Below, one piece after another: positions 32,573-40,135 of a DNA stretch of 44,988 bases (position 1 is the stretch's first letter; the number at the start of each line of letters is the position of its first letter). Position numbers and translations under genes: made by a program. Below the pieces are notes generated by a model. The model was given only the letters and a program-made list of their open reading frames with translations. It was not told where the DNA came from and did not search any database. Origin of the DNA: Chloroflexota bacterium (GTDB lineage Bacteria > Chloroflexota > Anaerolineae > Anaerolineales > Anaerolineaceae); NCBI GenBank assembly GCA_029556265.1, contig JAKQFH010000079.1, positions 1-44,988 of the forward strand, written 5' to 3'.

Positions 32573-33097
32573 ATGAGTGATATTTTTGACAAAGTAGTTG
32601 GTGAACAGGATTTCATCAAGAAACTCTTCGCGAAAGTTCCAGGCTTTAAGGGCTATATTGAACGTAACGATCGCAGAATGTCGGACAAACTGCTGCGCGA
32701 ACAGGTCGCGTTAGCATTTGAAAGCCAATATCAGCGCGTCTCCGCTCTACAGCGGGATCTGATTTCCCACGGCGGGCTTGCTTATATTGATGACCTTGAG
32801 GCGGCGGCAATTAAAATCCGCCAATTTATTGACCGCGTTAGAACGGCTTCGTACGGCTATGCCGGATTATTCGACGCTGTGAAAATCAAAGAGGATGACC
32901 TCGCGCAGGTGTACCAATTTGACCTCAAGCTGCTTGAGCTGGATGACGCCGTCTCCCACGCGATGGACAATGTGGAAGCCTCAATTGGTACTGATGGACT
33001 TCCCGCGGCGATTAAAAACCTGGCGACAATCTCGCAATCTTGCGTGGAAACCTTTAACCAGCGCTCGGACATGCTCAAGGGCATCGCCGCGAGCTGA
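32573..33097 (+). CDS. Unknown mostly helical protein, paired with the SPFH protein
   Basis: I do not recognise this 174-residue protein. It is rich in D, E, K, L and A, has no cysteine-metal motif, no signal peptide and no membrane helix except weak stretches. The repeated pattern of charged heptads (RDLISHGG, DDLEAAAIKIRQFIDRV, LKLLELDDAVSHAMDNVEA) predicts a helical bundle. AAAAAGGAG precedes the start. It lies 35 bases before the SPFH gene, on one transcript ended by a strong terminator. In Bacillus the related SPFH protein YdjI works with PspA-type partners; this protein is not visibly PspA, but could hold the same partner position. Confidence 0.8.
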   Translation: MSDIFDKVVGEQDFIKKLFAKVPGFKGYIERNDRRMSDKLLREQVALAFESQYQRVSALQRDLISHGGLAYIDDLEAAAIKIRQFIDRVRTASYGYAGLFDAVKIKEDDLAQVYQFDLKLLELDDAVSHAMDNVEASIGTDGLPAAIKNLATISQSCVETFNQRSDMLKGIAAS

Positions 33098-33132
33098 CCA
33101 CCTGCTGAACTAATGGATTTGGAGGAATGAAA

Positions 33133-34182
33133 ATGGCAAGAATCTTTGATGTTGTTGAATATCCCAGCGAGATGGCGGACGAAATCGTCCACCGCTTCCC
33201 TGAAACCGGTGTCGCGGATTTACGTTTAGGCTCCCAGGTGATTGTCCGTGAATCGCAAAATGTCGTCTTCTTCCGCGACGGTCACGCGCTGGATGTGCTC
33301 GGACCTGGAAGGCACACAATCACCACCGCCAACGTCCCCCTGCTGACCGCTCTTCTGGGTCAGGCTTTCGGCGGACGCACGCCCTTTACCGCGGAAGTGT
33401 ACTATGTTTCCATGCGCGAGTTTGCAGACCGCAAATGGGGCACTCCCCAACCAATTATCGTTCGCAACCCGGGCGTTGGCCTCGGAGTCGCGCTGCTGCA
33501 AGGTTTTGGCACCTACAGCTTCCAGGTTAAAGATCCGCAGCAATTTGTTACCCAATTGGTGGGCGCCCAGGGCACGTACCGCACCTCGGATATCGAAACC
33601 CGTCTTCGCACCATGCTGCTTTCAAAACTGCAGGACGTCCTCGGCGAGACAACCTCCAAAAGCAACGTGCTCGACCTCATCGGTCTGACGGAAGAGCTGG
33701 GCGCGGCTGTCCGGGCTAAAGCACAGGACGATTTTCTCGCCATCGGCTTGCTGTTGAAATCTTTCTACATCGGCAACCTGAAACCTTCCGAGAAATCCGC
33801 GGAAGAATTGCGGCAGATGGGCATGCTGGATATGCAGACTTACACCCAGCTGCAGGCCGCAGACGCGATGCGCGACGCGGCGCAAAACCCGGCCGGTGGC
33901 GCCGGTCTCACCGCTGGCATTGGCGCGGGAATAGGCATCGGCAATGTGCTCACCGGTTCGCTGGCAGGTATGTCCCAGGCTGGGCAGGCTCAGCAAGCTT
34001 CGGGCGCGGCTTCTGGCGCGGCAATGCCAGACGTAATGACCCCTTCTGAAGTGGCATCTTTCCTTAAGGTCTCCGAAGAAGACGTGCTGGCTGCCATCAA
34101 CGGTGGAGAACTTAAAGCCCGCAAGATAGGCAGCGCGTTCCGAATTAGCAAAGAAGCTTTACAGGAATACCTGAAAGGTTAA
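33133..34182 (+). CDS. SPFH-domain protein (YdjI-like) with C-terminal helix-turn-helix
   Basis: The 349-residue protein begins with the COG4260-type (YdjI) segment: LGSQVIVRESQNVVFFRDGH, ALDVLGPGRHTITT, then an SPFH/stomatin core to about residue 215 (FQVKDPQQFV, TRLRTMLLSKLQDVLGE). A glycine/alanine-rich linker (about 250-298) follows. Residues 302-349 match an excisionase/MerR-type HTH: MTPSEVASFLKVSEEDV, INGGELKARKIGSAFRI, SKEALQEYL. Ordinary YdjI proteins end instead in zinc ribbons. The ATG at 33133 is chosen because GGAGG stands 7 bases before it; an ATG at 33127 is too close. SPFH proteins organise membrane patches. Confidence 0.85.
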   Translation: MARIFDVVEYPSEMADEIVHRFPETGVADLRLGSQVIVRESQNVVFFRDGHALDVLGPGRHTITTANVPLLTALLGQAFGGRTPFTAEVYYVSMREFADRKWGTPQPIIVRNPGVGLGVALLQGFGTYSFQVKDPQQFVTQLVGAQGTYRTSDIETRLRTMLLSKLQDVLGETTSKSNVLDLIGLTEELGAAVRAKAQDDFLAIGLLLKSFYIGNLKPSEKSAEELRQMGMLDMQTYTQLQAADAMRDAAQNPAGGAGLTAGIGAGIGIGNVLTGSLAGMSQAGQAQQASGAASGAAMPDVMTPSEVASFLKVSEEDVLAAINGGELKARKIGSAFRISKEALQEYLKG

Positions 34183-34200
34183 AGAACAGCCAAGTATTTC

Positions 34201-34232
34201 AGCGGCTCAGCGTAGACTGAGCCGCTTTTTTT
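34201..34232 (+). terminator. Strong rho-independent terminator after the SPFH gene
   Basis: AGCGGCTCAG (34201-34210) pairs perfectly with CTGAGCCGCT (34217-34226) around a 6-base loop, followed by seven T residues (34226-34232). Confidence 0.95.
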
Positions 34233-34274
34233 ATTAATTCGGGTAAAATTATAAAAAATGTTCATTGGAGTGCC

Positions 34275-35420
34275 ATGAAACTTCACGAGTATCAGGCAAA
34301 ACAATTCTTCGCGCGTGAAGGAATCCCCGTTCCAAAATCCGGTTTAGCGAATACGCCAAATGAAGCTCGCCAAGTGGCAGCAGAAATTGGCTACCCGGTT
34401 GTCCTTAAGGCTCAGGTGCTTTCTGGCGGGCGTGGAAAAGCCGGAGGAATTCGCCTGGTGAAAAATGACAGCGAAATCGATTCTGCTTCAAACCTGATTC
34501 TGAATAGCGAGATTCACGGCATCCCTGTCCAACGCCTTTTGGTGGAAAAAGCGGTAGTTTTTTCGCAGGAGTTTTATCTGGGCATTGTCAACGACCGGTC
34601 TCTCGCTAAGCCTGTCCTGATCCTCTCATCCTCGGGCGGCGTTGAGATTGAAGTGGTGGCGCGAACAAAACCGGAAAAAATTGAAAAAGCGCCGATTAAC
34701 CCCCTGCTCGGATTGCAAAACTTCACCGTGCGCGCGCTGGCATCCAGGCTGGGCGTGGATTACGCTCTTTGGAAAGCGCTTCAACAAATTTCCGCCGCCC
34801 TTTGGAATTTGTTTGATCATCTGGACGCGAGCCTGATAGAAATAAACCCTCTCGTGGTGTCGCCTGAACGCGGTCTGGTCGCGCTGGACGGGAAAATGAC
34901 CATTGATGACAATGCCCTCTACCGTCAGAAAGAATTTCTGGAATTCGCGGACCAGGCGGTTGAGACTCCTACCGAGCAGGAAGCCAGGAAATTCAGCCTG
35001 AACTACGTCCAACTGACAGGCAACATCGGGTGTATGGTCAACGGTGCCGGCCTGGCAATGGCAACCATGGACTGTATTCAGCAAGCCGGCAGTGAGCCGG
35101 CCAACTTCCTGGATATCGGAGGAGGCGCGACAGCTGATAAGGTCGCGGCAGCCCTTTCCATCATTCTTAAAGACCCCAAGGTTACCGCGGTCCTGATTAA
35201 CATCTTTGGTGGAATTACACGCTGTGATGAAGTCGCAAAAGGGCTGGCAGCCACCCTTCCGGGTTTGCAGCGCGAGCTGCCAATTGTCGTTCGCCTGGCC
35301 GGGACAAACGCGGAAGAGGGCAAAAAAATCCTGCAGCAATATCCGCGGCTGCTCCAGGCAGAAACGCTTATGTCCGCCGCTGAAATCGCGGTGCGGGAAT
35401 CCAGGCAGGTGAGGGTATGA
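34275..35420 (+). CDS. sucC: Succinyl-CoA synthetase beta subunit
   Basis: The 381-residue subunit with SucD makes or uses succinyl-CoA with phosphorylation of ADP or GDP. The ATP-grasp region has LSGGRGKAGGIRLV, the beta-subunit carboxylate site NGAGLAMATMDCIQ, and the CoA/nucleotide end ILINIFGGITRCDEVAKG. Length is close to the family's 385-390. The start overlaps the SucD gene at its end by ATGA. Weak ribosome site (TTGGAGTG). Confidence 0.95.
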   Translation: MKLHEYQAKQFFAREGIPVPKSGLANTPNEARQVAAEIGYPVVLKAQVLSGGRGKAGGIRLVKNDSEIDSASNLILNSEIHGIPVQRLLVEKAVVFSQEFYLGIVNDRSLAKPVLILSSSGGVEIEVVARTKPEKIEKAPINPLLGLQNFTVRALASRLGVDYALWKALQQISAALWNLFDHLDASLIEINPLVVSPERGLVALDGKMTIDDNALYRQKEFLEFADQAVETPTEQEARKFSLNYVQLTGNIGCMVNGAGLAMATMDCIQQAGSEPANFLDIGGGATADKVAAALSIILKDPKVTAVLINIFGGITRCDEVAKGLAATLPGLQRELPIVVRLAGTNAEEGKKILQQYPRLLQAETLMSAAEIAVRESRQVRV

Positions 35421-36283
35421 CTATTCTATTGAACGAAGACGCGCGAATCCTCGTCCAGGGAATTACTGGGCGCGAAGGTCTTTATCACAGCCAGCGCATG
35501 CACGCCTACGCGAAAAACGTCGTCGCGGGCACCTCTCCCGGGCACGGCGGCGAATGGGTGCTCGGTGATAAAGTGCCAGTGTTTGATACCGTGCAAGACG
35601 CGAAAGATTCCACGCAAGCGGATACGAGCGTTATTTTTGTGCCGGCCTTTGCTGCCGCCGACGCGATTCTGGAATCCATTCAGGCTGAGATGCGCTTGAT
35701 TGTGTGTATCTCCGAAGGCATTCCTATCAAGGATATGCTCAAAATCCGGACCTTGCTGGAGCAGTCAGAGAGCAGATTAATTGGACCGAATTCTCCCGGC
35801 ATCCTCAGCCCCGGAAAGGCAAAGGCGGGAATTATCCCGGACTCCATCGCCATCCCTGGCAGAGTTGGTGTGGTTTCCCGCTCTGGAACCCTTACCTATG
35901 AGGTCGTCCAAGCCCTTAAAAACGCCGGCGTTGGGGTTTCTACCTGCGTTGGCATCGGCGGCGATCCGATTGTTGGAACCAGTTTCGTGGAATGCCTGGA
36001 CATGTTTGAATCTGACCCGCATACCAATCAGATAATCCTGATTGGTGAAATTGGAGGGAATGAAGAGGAATTGGCGGCTGAGTTTATTATGAACCAGGTT
36101 ACAAAGCCGGTTTATGCCTACGTCGCCGGCAGAACCGCGCCCGAAAACCGACGCATGGGACATGCCGGAGCAATTATTGAAGGCAGCACGGGTTCCGCCA
36201 GAAGCAAGGTCGAGACGCTTCTGCGCGCCGGCGTGCAGCTGTTTTCTTATCCGGAAGAGATTGCGGAGATTATTCGGATATGA
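35417..36283 (+). CDS. sucD: Succinyl-CoA synthetase alpha subunit
   Basis: The 288-residue subunit carries the phosphohistidine and the CoA-binding Rossmann domain. Motifs: [48 protein letters not shown] and [10 protein letters not shown], the last with the active histidine. Length is standard. Four-base overlap with sucC indicates translational coupling. Confidence 0.95.
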   Translation: MTILLNEDARILVQGITGREGLYHSQRMHAYAKNVVAGTSPGHGGEWVLGDKVPVFDTVQDAKDSTQADTSVIFVPAFAAADAILESIQAEMRLIVCISEGIPIKDMLKIRTLLEQSESRLIGPNSPGILSPGKAKAGIIPDSIAIPGRVGVVSRSGTLTYEVVQALKNAGVGVSTCVGIGGDPIVGTSFVECLDMFESDPHTNQIILIGEIGGNEEELAAEFIMNQVTKPVYAYVAGRTAPENRRMGHAGAIIEGSTGSARSKVETLLRAGVQLFSYPEEIAEIIRI

Positions 36284-36305
36284 AAAGAGGAGCTTAGCGC
36301 TCCTC
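36283..36305 (-). terminator. Terminator after acyl carrier protein gene
   Basis: GAGGAGC (36287-36293) pairs with GCTCCTC (36299-36305) around a 5-base loop. On the minus strand it is followed by TTTTCAT, so it most likely ends acpP transcription; on plus it stands four bases after the sucD stop without a close T run and may help there too. Confidence 0.65.
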
Positions 36306-36322
36306 CGTGTGGGCTCGCGTTT

Positions 36323-36559
36323 CTATTTTTTCAGCGCGTCAATTGCCTCAACCGCGTCTTTTACGGAGTGAATTTCCCGGGCAGCTTCGTCAGAGATGTT
36401 GATATCAAACTTTTCACAGAAGCCGTCAATCAGGAAAAACTGATCCATAGAATCAGCCTTAAGGTCTTCAATAAAACGGGTTTCCAAAGTGATATTATCA
36501 GCGTCGATTTTCAGGACCTCTACGATAACTTCTTTTACAGCGGCAAGTGTGTCTTCCAT
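36323..36559 (-). CDS. acpP: Acyl carrier protein, divergent in helix II
   Basis: The 78-residue protein carries fatty-acyl groups on a phosphopantetheine arm at Ser37, in LKADSMDQ. The usual sequence is DSLDxVELVM; here it reads DSMDQFFLIDGFCEKFDINI, so the acidic docking face of helix II is much altered. Rest of the fold (LKIDADNITLETRFIEDL, VKDAVEAIDAL) is normal. The start is ATG at 36557-36559 with AAAGAGGT; an upstream extension has no site. It could serve fatty-acid synthesis or a special pathway. Promoter at 36597-36625. Confidence 0.88.
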   Translation of the reverse strand: MEDTLAAVKEVIVEVLKIDADNITLETRFIEDLKADSMDQFFLIDGFCEKFDINISDEAAREIHSVKDAVEAIDALKK

Positions 36560-36596
36560 GTATACCTCTTTAATAATGGTTTTAATTGCTTGTCCT

Positions 36597-36625
36597 ATTA
36601 TAATGTCATAAATATAACACCTCAA
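36597..36625 (-). promoter_or_regulatory. Promoter for acpP, overlapping the fni leader
   Basis: On the minus strand TTGAGG (36620-36625), 17 bases, TATAAT (36597-36602). The same palindrome-like ATTATAAT gives a plus-strand TATAAT at 36599-36604, which may start the divergent fni message about 22 bases before its ATG. Confidence 0.7.
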
Positions 36626-36632
36626 CCCAACT

Positions 36633-37661
36633 ATGGATGCGAACACTTCACAACGAAAAGATGATCATCTGGATATTAATATCCAAAAGGATGTGTCTTC
36701 CACGCTTTCAAACGGTTTGGAGGCATATCACTTTTTGCATCAGGCGCTTCCCGAAATTGACCTCGCGGAAGTGGACCTCAGCCTGTCCCTGTTTGGCAGA
36801 CGCCTGCGCGCCCCACTGCTGATTTCCTCGATGACCGGCGGCAGCCCAAAGGCTGCCCGCTATAACCAACTCCTGGCGGCTGCCGCCCAGGAATTTGGCA
36901 CGGCTTTGGGAGTCGGCTCCCAGCGGGCAGGCATTGAAGACCTCTCGCTCGTCAAGTCTTATGACGTGCGCGCTAATGCGCCGGACGCGTTGGTTTTCGC
37001 GAATCTTGGCGCCATTCAATTGAACAATGGCTATGGCGTTGACGAATGCCGGCGCGCCGTGGATATGATCGCGGCGGATGCGTTATTTTTGCATTTGAAC
37101 CCCTTGCAGGAAGCCTTGCAGCGCGAGGGCGACACGAATTTCAGCGGCTTGCTCTCCCGCATCGAGGCTGTGTGTAAAGAGCTATCTGTACCAGTCGTCG
37201 TCAAAGAGGTTGGCTGGGGAATCAATGCCCGGATCGCCAGGCAGTTGATGAACGCCGGCGTTTCCGCGATTGACGTGGCTGGGGCTGGAGGAACATCCTG
37301 GTCCCAGGTCGAAATGTATCGGCAGGTTGATCCTGTCCGCGCTCAGCTGGCAGCCAGTTTCCGCGATTGGGGTCTTACGACCGCCCGCTGCCTGGAAGAA
37401 ATCCGGGCGGAACTGCCAGAGGCTGTGCTTTTTGCATCCGGCGGGCTAAAGAATGGGATTGATATCGCAAAGACGCTCGCGCTTGGGGCAAAGCTGGGGG
37501 GAATGGCTGGTCCGTTTATTCGCGCCGCGGACGCTGGGTATACCCGATTGCGGGACTTGATGAAACTTACCATCGCGGAGATTCGTGTGTGCCTTTTCGC
37601 CTGCGGAAAAAGCAGCCTGAGCAATTTCGACCGTTCCGTCCTGCTGCGAACCGAAAAATAA
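36633..37661 (+). CDS. fni: Isopentenyl-diphosphate delta-isomerase, type 2 (FMN)
   Basis: The 342-residue FMN- and NADPH-dependent enzyme interconverts IPP and DMAPP. N-terminal [54 protein letters not shown] (substrate glutamine and glutamate), [19 protein letters not shown] and [20 protein letters not shown] are all typical. No ribosome site is visible before the ATG, so a very short or nearly leaderless message is possible. Divergent from acpP with overlapping promoters. DMAPP is also the MiaA substrate. Confidence 0.95.
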   Translation: MDANTSQRKDDHLDINIQKDVSSTLSNGLEAYHFLHQALPEIDLAEVDLSLSLFGRRLRAPLLISSMTGGSPKAARYNQLLAAAAQEFGTALGVGSQRAGIEDLSLVKSYDVRANAPDALVFANLGAIQLNNGYGVDECRRAVDMIAADALFLHLNPLQEALQREGDTNFSGLLSRIEAVCKELSVPVVVKEVGWGINARIARQLMNAGVSAIDVAGAGGTSWSQVEMYRQVDPVRAQLAASFRDWGLTTARCLEEIRAELPEAVLFASGGLKNGIDIAKTLALGAKLGGMAGPFIRAADAGYTRLRDLMKLTIAEIRVCLFACGKSSLSNFDRSVLLRTEK

Positions 37662-37729
37662 ACTGAAGTACAGCGCCCCTGCTCACCCAGGCAGGCGATG
37701 CAATGTGGAAAGTAAACGGCACCAAGAAG

Positions 37730-39223
37730 CTAAGGTACCGTTTTTGGGTTTTCAGTTTCAGACTTTAGGGTGCTGATGCGCAGAAAGGTGATGATTAGCC
37801 CTGCGGCAATCCAGATATAGGGCAGACCAAAGCTGTCCATGCTGAAACCTTCCATCAGAATCGCAATGATGAACAACTTGCCAACCAGCCCATAAGTCCT
37901 GGTTTCTTTATCCTGTCCCTGTTTTTCAATCCGCTGAGCGGTGTGCCAATGTGAGAAAAGCCAGGCGCAAAAGAGCGAGAACCCAACAATGCCAGTCTCA
38001 GACAACAGCCGTACCCACAGGTTCTTCGCGTTTGGGATGACATTTTCACTGAACAGATAGCGGACCACCTCGGGCAAACTGTAACCGAATTCGGGCGTCA
38101 GCCGCGCGAAAAAGAAACCGCTGCCTCCCAGACCAACTCCAAAAAACGGCCGGTGCAAGAACACTCTGAAGGCTGTAATCCAATAGATAATTCGCTCGGC
38201 AAAACTCAGTTTGCTGGCCCAGCCCAGCACGCCAAACTTCCGGTAACGCTCCAGGTCAAACAAATACTTCATGCGCGGGTCTATCCGGGAAAAGAACACT
38301 CCCAAGAGCAAAATAATCAATCCGAACGCAAGAATTAAACCCAGCCAAAGCCCAAGTTTGACGAGGAAACGCGGTCCTTTCTGGCTTTCACCTCCCGCGC
38401 GCGCGGCGCGTTTTTTCAGAAACGCATTCATAGATTTGTCCGCCGCTCTGAAAACCAAAAAGGCAACCATCGCCAGGGTGGTCAGCCAGCCAATTCGGCT
38501 GAAACTGAGAAATAGGGTCACTATTCCCAAACCCAACAGAATGTTTTCGGCGGTAAAGATGCCAAAAAGTTTGCGCTTGAAGGCTGAGTATCCCGTAACC
38601 GAAAAACCAAGCCAAAGCGGCAGATACAGCGTATTAAGCTGGTTGGCCAGCCATGACGGCTCAAACGCAACGCCGGTGACCCGGGCTCTAAAAAGTTTCC
38701 CGCTGGAGGTAAGATACCATTGAAGGACTTTTAATGCGGTTGGATACCCTCCTCGCAAGTGCCAAAAACCTGCCTGTACCACTGAAGCCGTAATCGTGAT
38801 TAAGCCGCCAAGGTAAATCCACTTTAATGAGTCTCGCAGGGCCGCCCGGGTTTCAAGCATCTGAATGGTTACGAGGTAAAACGCGAGCCCCAGAAATACG
38901 GTCAGAATACCTTCCAGCGCGTTTTTCCATACTGAGGCTCCGCGGAAAGACTCAATCGGGAAAAAATTCGCCAGCGCGGAAGAAAAAATCGCAGCCAATA
39001 GAAACAATATCAGCGGCAGCGCCTGGCGGGGAATGCTGCGGTGTTTCAGGACGTCAGGAAGGTAAGCGGCAAGCATCAACACAAACAGGAACAGGGCTGA
39101 AAGCGGCGCGACCGCGGTGCCGCCCAAAAGGCTTGCCAGAATCGGGAAGCTGGTAAAAGGCAGCGCGACCAGGAGCAGCGCCCAGCAAATATTTTTCAGA
39201 TGCCAACCTGGATTAGTTTTCAT
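37730..39223 (-). CDS. O-antigen ligase/polymerase family membrane protein
   Basis: The 497-residue protein has about ten to twelve hydrophobic helices and the Wzy_C-type pattern: TLFLSFSRIGWLTTLAMVAF, a large extracellular loop with RIDPRMKYLFDLERYRKFG and LHRPFFGVGLGGSGF, then NAKNLWVRLLSETGIVGF. Family members join or polymerise surface polysaccharide on the outer face of the membrane. The ATG at 39221-39223 overlaps the end of the Wzz-like gene by 11 bases; a start 15 codons earlier is possible. No clear ribosome site, so coupling is likely. Confidence 0.8.
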   Translation of the reverse strand: MKTNPGWHLKNICWALLLVALPFTSFPILASLLGGTAVAPLSALFLFVLMLAAYLPDVLKHRSIPRQALPLILFLLAAIFSSALANFFPIESFRGASVWKNALEGILTVFLGLAFYLVTIQMLETRAALRDSLKWIYLGGLITITASVVQAGFWHLRGGYPTALKVLQWYLTSSGKLFRARVTGVAFEPSWLANQLNTLYLPLWLGFSVTGYSAFKRKLFGIFTAENILLGLGIVTLFLSFSRIGWLTTLAMVAFLVFRAADKSMNAFLKKRAARAGGESQKGPRFLVKLGLWLGLILAFGLIILLLGVFFSRIDPRMKYLFDLERYRKFGVLGWASKLSFAERIIYWITAFRVFLHRPFFGVGLGGSGFFFARLTPEFGYSLPEVVRYLFSENVIPNAKNLWVRLLSETGIVGFSLFCAWLFSHWHTAQRIEKQGQDKETRTYGLVGKLFIIAILMEGFSMDSFGLPYIWIAAGLIITFLRISTLKSETENPKTVP

Positions 39224-40025
39224 CGCTGTGTTTGAATTTTGGGTGAAATTCCGCGATAACAAAGCCAAGAATCAAACCGGCCAAGGCTCCACCCAGAATA
39301 AGCGAACCGCGGGAATAGTACAGGGGCTTTTCCGGAAGCGCGGCTGGTTGATATTGGCTGACGTTCAGCGCCACCGTCAGCCCAAGGCTGTGTGGGCTTT
39401 CGGCAATGATGATTGGAACCAGGCGCTCAAGCTCAACACGCGCCTCTTCCGCCGTAAGCGAGCGGCAGTATTCCTGCGGGGCTCTTGGATTCGCCGTCAG
39501 GCAGCCGCGGATGGCATTGTATTGCTGTTTTGCGCCAGAAAGCACAACGGCATGTGTGTACGCTTCGGACAAGTTGGTGTAGAGTATTTCTGCCCACTCA
39601 GACGCAATGCGGGCAGCCACCTGTGGATTCTTGTCCCGGACTTTGATGACGGTGTTCATAAGCTGACGTTCCACGCTGGTGTTTTTCTTCAGCTGGTCAT
39701 ACGTCAATGAATTACCTTCGCCAGCCTCCTTTGCGATCACCGCGCCCACAATATCCGGATGAAACACCAATTCCCCGATGTGATTAATCTCCGCGTCCAG
39801 CATAATTTCTGTAATGAACGCGTCTTGTGTAAGCTCCAGATTGGTGCTGACCAAAGCTCTGGCTTCATAAACGGGCGGAAGCGCCAGGCTGAGCAGCCCG
39901 CCAATCCCCGCCCCGCCAAGCATAAACACGAAAACCAGCAGCCAGGGATAAAAGTTCTTTCCGCCTAAAAGCCGGATCGCATAATCCTCATGCCTGTTTT
40001 TACCTGAATTCTCCTGATCCATCAT
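39213..40025 (-). CDS. Wzz-like polysaccharide co-polymerase
   Basis: The 270-residue protein has two transmembrane helices, at about 27-48 and 237-256, bracketing an external helical domain that starts with PPVYEARALVSTN, the Wzz signature. KNPQVAARIASEWAEILYTNL is the usual mid-helix region. No C-terminal tyrosine kinase is attached. It should set polymer chain length for the polysaccharide made with the downstream ligase/polymerase. Two ATGs (40025, 40022) are possible; the ribosome site is weak. The 110-bp space from the GT-C gene holds no clear promoter. Confidence 0.8.
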   Translation of the reverse strand: MMDQENSGKNRHEDYAIRLLGGKNFYPWLLVFVFMLGGAGIGGLLSLALPPVYEARALVSTNLELTQDAFITEIMLDAEINHIGELVFHPDIVGAVIAKEAGEGNSLTYDQLKKNTSVERQLMNTVIKVRDKNPQVAARIASEWAEILYTNLSEAYTHAVVLSGAKQQYNAIRGCLTANPRAPQEYCRSLTAEEARVELERLVPIIIAESPHSLGLTVALNVSQYQPAALPEKPLYYSRGSLILGGALAGLILGFVIAEFHPKFKHSDEN

Positions 40026-40135
40026 TCACCCGATACCTTATAGGATATGAAACCTGAAAAATATTTTAACACAGCCGCGGGATAATTCGCGCAGGCACTT
40101 TGACCATAACACGTGGCTCGTCCCGCAAATAAATA

